A stretch of 26,085 nt of DNA from positions 1 to 26,085 of the IMG/VR virus record IMGVR_UViG_3300047121_000644; one strand, 5' to 3'. The stretch is from a virus. Shown here piece after piece: positions 6,301 through 12,799 of the stretch. The translations under genes were made by a program, and so were the position numbers. The notes below the pieces were generated by a model. That model was not told the DNA's origin, made no database searches, and saw only the letters and a program-made list of their open reading frames with translations. Each line of letters starts with the position of its first letter. Position 1 is the stretch's first letter.

Positions 6301-9300
6301 GCTGGTTTCTTATGACTCGTGCATCACGCATTCTCATTCGCTCAGCAGTTACTTTATCTGGATACTGAGCGATGTAGTCTTTGAGCGGATTCAATTCATC
6401 CTTGGCGATTTTATTTTCATCAAGCTTGGATAGTCCTTGCCAAGTTGGGATGTTCGGAGCAACTTCCTTACGCATCTTGACAACACCACCCTTGTAGCCT
6501 TTGAACGCAAGAGGAGCGATTCTCTGTCCTTGCTCAGTCAGAGTGCCAAGAACAGTTTGATCGAACAGTGCCCGCATGTGTCGACCAACAGTTGAGTTAC
6601 CAACTTTAGATTGAATCCTGTCTAAGGATTTTGCAATTTTAGCGGACGTAGCTTGCGAGTATTGCTGAGCAATCTGCTCTGACGTTAGGGACGCAGACGC
6701 AGGTGGCGCAGGTGCGTTGCTTGGAAGGCGAGAGTACAGTGTCGGACTACTGGCTTCTTGCCGCATCTTGTCAGTGATTGGGAACACTGACATGTCACCA
6801 GTATAGCCTGGATAATGTTTATGCATTTCTTCAAAAACATCTTGTTCATCATCCAAGAAGTTATCACGATTAACAGCACCCTCTGGCATCAGATAACTTC
6901 TATTCCAGTTTGCTTTAATCTTTTTGGAATCAAACTTCTTGACATACTTTTCTATATCTCTGGTTTTTATGTCATAGGATTCCTTAAGCTCCTTTACTGG
7001 TCCCTTCACTGCACGAGCCGAATCGGCACCATCGACAATAGCAACGGCATCATAGCCGTCATCAATTGCTTTCTTTAGGACTGACTTAAACGCCAGCATA
7101 GAGTAGCTACCCTTAAATGGGCTCTTGTTGGCTTGCGGTACATCAAGTGCTGGATTTATATCGAACGTCATAATCATTTTTTGTTTTTTTTCTACTTCAT
7201 TGGATAAATTCCTTATTTCAGATATAAGTTCCCTGAGTCTTGGCTCGAATTTAATTAGAAATTCCGACAATTCAGGTCCGTATACGGATAGATCTTTATC
7301 AAGTCGAGGCTTTTTAACTGTCGAATTCAAATCATTTCTTAGTCTTGCATAACTCTCTAGTGAGCTTAATCGTGAACGAATCTTTTGGTCAATTAAACTA
7401 AAAATTTCAAATTTTTCATCAGAGAAAATATCTTTGACTATACTTAATTCTCCATTTATTTCTTCTATCTCAAGCCTTAAGAGTTGTGATTTTTCGAGTG
7501 TACCATAACCTTCTTTTTTTCCAATCTGATGCCAGTCTGATTGAATTTCCGAGATCACTTTTATTTTGGCATTTTCCTTGCCTGGGATATTCATAACAAG
7601 ATCATGGCCGCGAGCATGAACAATCAGGTTACGGTCATTTGGAAAATGTCCTGTTTTATAATACACACCCTCATTAAGGTCTTTTCTTTGGGGAAGATAG
7701 TCGGTGACTGATATCTTCAAATGAAAGTTTGAATTTGGTATTCCTCCTGGTACAGAATATTCATCCATGTACTTTAAGTCTAATGACATAGGTTCTGAAT
7801 CTAGAAAACGCCTCAATGGGTACTTAATAGGATCTTTTACAACATCATCCATTGTGTACATTTCGATCTTGAGCTTAGGAGTGTTTTCATTGATGTGATC
7901 AATGATCTGCTGCTTCGTTAACTTAGGATTGTCGTCTAACAGTCGAAGCAACCCTAAGTCGTCAATCTCGTCCTTGGTTAGGTTCTTTAAGAACAACGCT
8001 CTCCACTGCTCGGAGGATGCTTTGTCCTGTTTAAATTCATTCACGAGTTTGAGCGACTTCATTTTGAATCCGGCGTTGATGCCTTCATCGCTCATGGAGT
8101 ACAGAGTGCCGCCTTTGAGATCAATGTCACCAAGTCCTATGTCTCCTAATCTCTTGCCAAGAGTTTTGTTAATCATCACTCTTGGGTCACGCTTGCCAGA
8201 CAAGAAATCTTTCATGATCAAGCTGGTATCGTTGTAGCCAATAGATCGGCGCAGAGTATCCCACAGGTACTCAAACACTTCGAGCATCTTACCCCAAGCC
8301 GTCTGTAATAATCCCTCTGGCTTTGGTCGACCTAAATGCTTGATCGTAAGGTCGGACATTTTCTTGCCGACATACTCGTCGATACTGGAGAGATGATACG
8401 GCAAGCTGGCTCCAGGGTTATCAACCTGATACTTACCAATAGCGTTGACGTACTCGTCGTTGACAGAAGCCAGTTCTGCGTCTGTAAAGAATCTAGACAG
8501 GTGATGCCATAGCTCATGGACAGTATCCTCGGTGACTCGCTTGTTCTTTATGGAGTTGTCGAAGATGTCGATGATGCCTTGGTCTAGGTCGATCTTAGCA
8601 AGAGCAGATTCGTTCGGTGCCTTGGCTCCATAGCGAAGCTGAATACCCTCAGTGAATCGCTCTCCGACTCGGCCAAGCATTTGACCCACAACCAGCCTGG
8701 CTTCTTCTGGTAGCTCTTTAAGCGTTTTGAGGTCAACAGTAACTCCGCTAGGGACTGAACTTGCTGCCGAAGAATTGTACTGCTTTTCAAATTTATCTAG
8801 AACAGAATATAACTGATTGTCGTCACTACTTTTCTTTTTCTTTGTAAATCCAAAGTTAGGCTGACTTGCTTTGCGAGAAGCTCTATTCAAGTCTTCAAGT
8901 GCATCAAGAGCGGTTTCAGACGAACGACCGTACTTTTCGAGAATGGTTTGGTGCAGAAGATCATAACCCTCTTCTGCTGTCATTTTGTTTATCTTAAATT
9001 CTTTGGCGAACGCTTCGTCAACTTCCTTGAGTTCTGGGATAGACTTTAAGGAAGAAGTAATTATGTCTTCATATTTTCGTCCCAGTGAATCAATGTCATT
9101 GATATAATCAAAGACCTCATCTTTAGTTAGACTGGTCTTGCTGTCCAGTAGCTTTAATAATTCAAAATCATCAATCTCATCTTTACTAAGGTTGCCAAGA
9201 AAAAGAGACTTCCATTCTTCAGAAGAAGCTTTTTTCTTCTTAAGTCTACTGACGACACTCAATGGCTTTTCTTTTAGTGAGGCTAGGAAAACTTCTCTTC

Positions 9301-11725
9301 TTTTCATCAACTCAAGTGTTTCATCTTTCGTTAAAACACGAGCGGCTCTTGCTTGCTCCTCCGCTTTATCTAACAGATCCTTAATCTTAGCATTGGATGA
9401 GTTAGGAAATTTGTTCTTGAGAACTTGAATCATCTCAAGTTCTTTAGCAAGGACAGAGTTAGTAACCTCAGGAATTGCCCCTGGTGTTCGCGTGTTGATG
9501 TCGTTTAATATAGATCGAACATCATCGAAGTTTTTATCAGCCACCAAAATCATTGAGCGAGTAGCTTCCTTTGGAAGCTTGCTTAGTAGTCCATCTACGA
9601 TGTCAGCCGTTGGTGTGTCCCTGTAAGGATCTTTGGCTGCCTTGCGTTGTAAGTTCCTTGTTTTGCTCTTAAGAAGATCCTCGGCTTCTTTTATTGGATC
9701 AACCGCAGCAACTTGATCCAGTACCTTGCCAGTATTGGGATCGATTGGCGGCTGAGTCACAGTGGCAGGAATGGTTTCAGCAGCTTGCTTCGCCTTGGCG
9801 TTTTTCGCTCTGGCTTGCTTCACCACATCTGGCATAGAAAGGCCAGGAAGTGTTTGCTGTATGTTTGCCGTAGGAGTGAATGGATTAACTGAAGGTGTCT
9901 GAGATGTAGTATCATCAACAGAGGGTGCTTTCGTATCTGCAACAACGGGAGCAGTACTCTCCGCCGCAACCTTAGGCGACACTACAGGCACCTTGGTTTC
10001 TTTTGCAATCTGTTTTGGCTGGACAAGAAATCCCTTGAAACCAGGTGGTATGCCCTGCTGATTGAATGGTGATACAGTGTATTCGTCAGCAGAAAATACT
10101 TTTCCTAAAGCGTCATCGTAGTCGTTGCCTTTGGAAATCAGCACAACATTACTCGGCAGTTTGTCATCATACGAAACCGCCAAGTCTTCTTTGATTGCCT
10201 TGAGGAAATTTTCGTTGCCTCGCCTTGATCTCGTGACCGGAGCATCACTACGATCGATGCTTATGACAACTGAATTGTCACCAAACTTCATCCTGGCTTT
10301 GCCTAAGCCATCTGCAACATAGTCAACTTCTTTGGATAGATCTGGCGTTAACTCAGATCCTCTTTGGCGATGTGCATCTAGGTAAGCGTCAGCTAATCCG
10401 TCAACTACGTTTTCGTAGCCAGGAATGTCAATAGCATTAGACTTGAGTAAAATATCAGCCCCACCGTATCCATTAGCTGGTATTTTAAGGGCATCATTAT
10501 CCTGAACTTTTCGTATCCATGACTGCATGCCATCAGGCGACACGTTGCTTCGATCCTGAAGGATATTGATGGCATCACTACTGTCCTTCTGACGCTTTTC
10601 ATTATTAACCAAATCCTGGCCAGCTATTTGCTGCGGCGCCTTCACTTGCTCCACTGGTGCGGGCGACTGTGTAACAGGACGAGTCAACGCCACATCGGTA
10701 GGCGTAACAACCACTGGCTTCTTCTGTTTCGGAGGAGGACTTCCTGTGGGTGATCCTTGATTTGGAGCCAGCGATGGAGAAGGTGCAGGCCCAGCAGGTG
10801 GCGGCGTAGGGCCACCGACAGGAGGTACAGGACTAGTTGGACCAGGGGTTGGCCCAGCAGGTGGTGGCGTAGGGCCTGATGGTGGAATAGCAGGCCCACC
10901 GGCAGGAGGCATTGGGCCTCTAGACCCTGGCAATCGCAACTTACCAGCACCAACAACTCCGGACTCATCAGTAAGCCCGCCGAACGTAACAGGCTTTTTA
11001 TTCCATGTTATAGGCTTATTGCTGAACGGCTTGTTAATTCTAAGTAGACCACCAAGCTGTTTATCAAGGTCAGCGTCCTCCATGCCAAACGAACGTAGCT
11101 TTTGCTCCGTCGCGGCTCGTTCAACAGGAGGAAGATCATCCAGTATCATACGAGGCGTTACAAGGTGACGAGCTTCCCTTGTGCCAACTGGTCGCTTCAG
11201 TTTAGCAGTTGCGATCTTGGCAGCCCTATCAATCATTCCAGCCTTAGCCGCAGCTTGACCTCCCTTGGTAAGTGCAGCACTGGCTCCAAAGGTTGCGTAA
11301 GTAAGAGGATCAAGTCCAATCTCTAACGCCATTGCGGGTATAAAATTGGCCCACGTATCTTCCTTACCAGCCAAACCATAGCCACGCGTCAGATCTCGCC
11401 CTGTCGTTCGATTGTCCGCAGAGAAGGGAGAGAGTAGTTGATCAAACGGATTAGCTGGCTTCGGTCCACCAGGAAGCCACGTTGCTACATCTCTTACCAT
11501 AGAAGCCGGTAAATCCAGCGCATTGCCGATCACCGCTAAACCACTCAATCCCAGGTTCCCAGCACTCTGCAGTAAACCAGGAGGCGCCTCTTTGATAATA
11601 TCAGCCTGTAACGCCGAACCCAGCTTGCGAACTGGATTCTTCTCTTCCTCAGGAGCAGAAACAGGCTCCTGCCTTTTGGATGCAGCAAGAGCCCGTAAAG
11701 AAGCTTTCAGATTGAATGGATCCAC
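3383..11725 (-). CDS. Giant polyvalent virion/ejection protein with zincin-type metallopeptidase motif
   Basis: This 2780-aa protein starts at GTG; an in-frame TAA lies two codons upstream, fixing the earliest start, and a weak GGGG site precedes it. By residue: 66-164 is a module shared with the neighbouring 331-aa protein; 266-335 is a Pro/Gly-rich linker; 833-876 is a Trp-containing module (SSEEWKSLFLGNLSKDEIDD); ~1000-1180 holds HELWHH (H1070, E1071, H1074; possible third ligand E1117), a zincin signature; 1235-1280 is a second Trp module; ~1290-1610 is the HFPNDRNLIVHAR...EIQSDWHQ...AIDDGYDAVA domain; ~2250-2780 has FPFYSYSR (2499) as in LPD38-type regions. These are hallmarks of phage polyvalent proteins, which are thought to enter the host with DNA and protect or prepare it. 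Enzyme activity is inferred. It is the last gene of the late block. Confidence 0.85.
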   Translation of the reverse strand: MDPFNLKASLRALAASKRQEPVSAPEEEKNPVRKLGSALQADIIKEAPPGLLQSAGNLGLSGLAVIGNALDLPASMVRDVATWLPGGPKPANPFDQLLSPFSADNRTTGRDLTRGYGLAGKEDTWANFIPAMALEIGLDPLTYATFGASAALTKGGQAAAKAGMIDRAAKIATAKLKRPVGTREARHLVTPRMILDDLPPVERAATEQKLRSFGMEDADLDKQLGGLLRINKPFSNKPITWNKKPVTFGGLTDESGVVGAGKLRLPGSRGPMPPAGGPAIPPSGPTPPPAGPTPGPTSPVPPVGGPTPPPAGPAPSPSLAPNQGSPTGSPPPKQKKPVVVTPTDVALTRPVTQSPAPVEQVKAPQQIAGQDLVNNEKRQKDSSDAINILQDRSNVSPDGMQSWIRKVQDNDALKIPANGYGGADILLKSNAIDIPGYENVVDGLADAYLDAHRQRGSELTPDLSKEVDYVADGLGKARMKFGDNSVVISIDRSDAPVTRSRRGNENFLKAIKEDLAVSYDDKLPSNVVLISKGNDYDDALGKVFSADEYTVSPFNQQGIPPGFKGFLVQPKQIAKETKVPVVSPKVAAESTAPVVADTKAPSVDDTTSQTPSVNPFTPTANIQQTLPGLSMPDVVKQARAKNAKAKQAAETIPATVTQPPIDPNTGKVLDQVAAVDPIKEAEDLLKSKTRNLQRKAAKDPYRDTPTADIVDGLLSKLPKEATRSMILVADKNFDDVRSILNDINTRTPGAIPEVTNSVLAKELEMIQVLKNKFPNSSNAKIKDLLDKAEEQARAARVLTKDETLELMKRREVFLASLKEKPLSVVSRLKKKKASSEEWKSLFLGNLSKDEIDDFELLKLLDSKTSLTKDEVFDYINDIDSLGRKYEDIITSSLKSIPELKEVDEAFAKEFKINKMTAEEGYDLLHQTILEKYGRSSETALDALEDLNRASRKASQPNFGFTKKKKSSDDNQLYSVLDKFEKQYNSSAASSVPSGVTVDLKTLKELPEEARLVVGQMLGRVGERFTEGIQLRYGAKAPNESALAKIDLDQGIIDIFDNSIKNKRVTEDTVHELWHHLSRFFTDAELASVNDEYVNAIGKYQVDNPGASLPYHLSSIDEYVGKKMSDLTIKHLGRPKPEGLLQTAWGKMLEVFEYLWDTLRRSIGYNDTSLIMKDFLSGKRDPRVMINKTLGKRLGDIGLGDIDLKGGTLYSMSDEGINAGFKMKSLKLVNEFKQDKASSEQWRALFLKNLTKDEIDDLGLLRLLDDNPKLTKQQIIDHINENTPKLKIEMYTMDDVVKDPIKYPLRRFLDSEPMSLDLKYMDEYSVPGGIPNSNFHLKISVTDYLPQRKDLNEGVYYKTGHFPNDRNLIVHARGHDLVMNIPGKENAKIKVISEIQSDWHQIGKKEGYGTLEKSQLLRLEIEEINGELSIVKDIFSDEKFEIFSLIDQKIRSRLSSLESYARLRNDLNSTVKKPRLDKDLSVYGPELSEFLIKFEPRLRELISEIRNLSNEVEKKQKMIMTFDINPALDVPQANKSPFKGSYSMLAFKSVLKKAIDDGYDAVAIVDGADSARAVKGPVKELKESYDIKTRDIEKYVKKFDSKKIKANWNRSYLMPEGAVNRDNFLDDEQDVFEEMHKHYPGYTGDMSVFPITDKMRQEASSPTLYSRLPSNAPAPPASASLTSEQIAQQYSQATSAKIAKSLDRIQSKVGNSTVGRHMRALFDQTVLGTLTEQGQRIAPLAFKGYKGGVVKMRKEVAPNIPTWQGLSKLDENKIAKDELNPLKDYIAQYPDKVTAERMRMRDARVIRNQRYNDILRLAERPLIVKRQDGTGQWRRSYNPITTNDVQSNVRWLSPDQVDKVTRLLNWERRSNLGTFRRENTMGILESKSFNNRYVARVRSPMPGVTDLPYNPNYGELLDPSHPHVRARRPELEGYEDGTAVINDISTDPEFSGVIAKRGIREMPASAQIQQEIDDLAKRLWDKYGDRLDSTQGAIGFNSIADADLKTRVKKLAGYMANLDPRHAENAIPLFSVDLIGATMQRLEHSHRSVAHARIITKLAMDNLAHRSRFADRPGTALNLTLQEGGYYNETAVGRVLKQLRQKNKETVHSADKLIYDNLISPKVDDLRNQARNAILNGAVPPGYNLQQFGNEQVFLTDLVSPDAKLNLPAYRLGIVVPMNGRVPNKPKVRLVEVIDMGKNNPPQARIRNFNDPNNFQTSNYRSIMPEQIHLSELVVPADIADEIRRFIRPPTLGQEYRPLLRTYDKGLNIWKMLQTGALPFLSFHTRNFGSGQASNLFQGMQVDPRYAFNPSDSRTWLNPIKSFTKPIADAHALVTGGTVEGAATMPAFKGKGLSDSEATELLRQEIFALGLVGERQGLAAEQLQEAQESLRAQYPGVRGSESVNPLAGKFSPAEKGTTFGQRWLSPWLIKGGLADMDIFRPAQLGKDLAQYTEGLNRLAPYLAMKRQGLDPDTISKLVNEAQIDYTNLSNFERDFLRRVFPFYSYSRGIAPFVAKTLAQRPGGLMGQAITASAKAGQSEEASVTPDYIRETASIPLGRSADGTRSYITGFGMPYEDPAQLAVVARGDISGGLRELGSRLNPLAKALIEVMTQRSLYQASPMGGREIADLDPTIARIAANIKDLTTGSRTEQVQPLGGNPWLEYAIMNAGPGRLLNTVRTATDPRKYDVIPWKLLLNLGTGVRVADVSPGAQDAILRERIAKNMKDLGGRTFSTPYFPDYAKENWTPTQIEEANQIANTLKLLNRRANERKKVKQQEASQAQ

Positions 11726-11782
11726 AGCTTAACCCCAAGATTAACTGACAGCGTGTAACGATTCGAGCGAGGCGTTGCGATG

Positions 11783-12778
11783 CTACTCACCGCTGAGCAT
11801 CATCAACAACTGCTGGCTTAGATCTGGGTCTTCCATGAGTGCCTGAGCGATCATGTCTTCAAGAGATGGTTCATCACGCATATTCAAACCACCCATCGCA
11901 TTGGCTGTATTGCCTGCAATAGCAGCAGATTGGAGCATAGCGTTGCGATCACCACCGAGAACGCGTCCACCAAAATCTCCTGCAATACTACGTGCATTAC
12001 CTAAGCCAGTGCGAGCACCGCCGTACATCGACCGACCAAGCTGTCCTGCTCCACGATAAACACCTTCTCGAATAGGCATAGTCGCGTTATCAAACCGCGT
12101 GTCAAGATTCTTGTTAGCAAGGTCAACCGCAGATTTAATCTGATCATCAGTCGACATTTGACGACGCAGATTGTTCGCCTGTTGCTGCAATTGCTGAGTT
12201 TGATTGGTAAGATTAGCAGGTCTTCCGAGACCTGGAGCAGGCGTATTAGCCGCCATCATGTCAATCGCATCTGCCCGTCGAGCAAGATTCTTATTTTGCT
12301 GCATCAACTTACCGGCAGTCGTAGCATTCATGCCCGCACGATAACCGCTTTTTGTAGCACCTAGCACGTTACCGGCACCCTTCAGTGCAGACATGCCAGC
12401 CTTGGCTCCAAGCTTACCAGCCGCAGCAGTACCACCAGTAGCCAGCATCAGCGGATCCGTTAGCACATCGATAAGCAAGCCAGCCATCTGGTTGCCACCA
12501 GAGTTCTCATCACCACCCATCCAGTACCGAGAAATCTCTGCACCACTGGTTCGATTCTCATCGCTGAACGGAGTGAATAATTGATCGATTGGATTAGAAA
12601 ACGAGATCGCATCTCGCACCATAGATCCTGGCAGGTTAATCAGATTGCCAGCACCGCTCAGCACATTACCCAAAACACCGTAGTCCATATCAAAGCCTGG
12701 ATCTTCTGGCTCAGGCTCATTGTAATACTGCGGAGCATTAAATCCCATCAATCCACTAGGGCCACTCATTCGACTCAT
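11783..12778 (-). CDS. 331-aa putative internal virion protein, paralogous to the giant's N-terminus
   Basis: ATG follows AAGGA at a good spacing, 21 bases after the previous gene. Residues 42-86 (GNLINLPGSMVRDA, NPIDQLFTPFSDENRTSG) and 96-129 (LTDPLMLATGG, KLGAKAGM) align with residues 66-164 of the 2780-aa protein encoded next. The C-terminal half is Ala/Gly/Gln/Asn-rich and helical (QQLQQQANNLRRQMS), like podovirus internal core proteins. The final residues (SLEDMIAQALMEDPDLSQQLLMML) look amphipathic. I infer a structural or ejected protein that shares a docking or packaging module with the giant protein. No named family is recognised. Confidence 0.75.
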   Translation of the reverse strand: MSRMSGPSGLMGFNAPQYYNEPEPEDPGFDMDYGVLGNVLSGAGNLINLPGSMVRDAISFSNPIDQLFTPFSDENRTSGAEISRYWMGGDENSGGNQMAGLLIDVLTDPLMLATGGTAAAGKLGAKAGMSALKGAGNVLGATKSGYRAGMNATTAGKLMQQNKNLARRADAIDMMAANTPAPGLGRPANLTNQTQQLQQQANNLRRQMSTDDQIKSAVDLANKNLDTRFDNATMPIREGVYRGAGQLGRSMYGGARTGLGNARSIAGDFGGRVLGGDRNAMLQSAAIAGNTANAMGGLNMRDEPSLEDMIAQALMEDPDLSQQLLMMLSGE

Positions 12779-12799
12779 ATCACCATCCTTGTATAGTAA

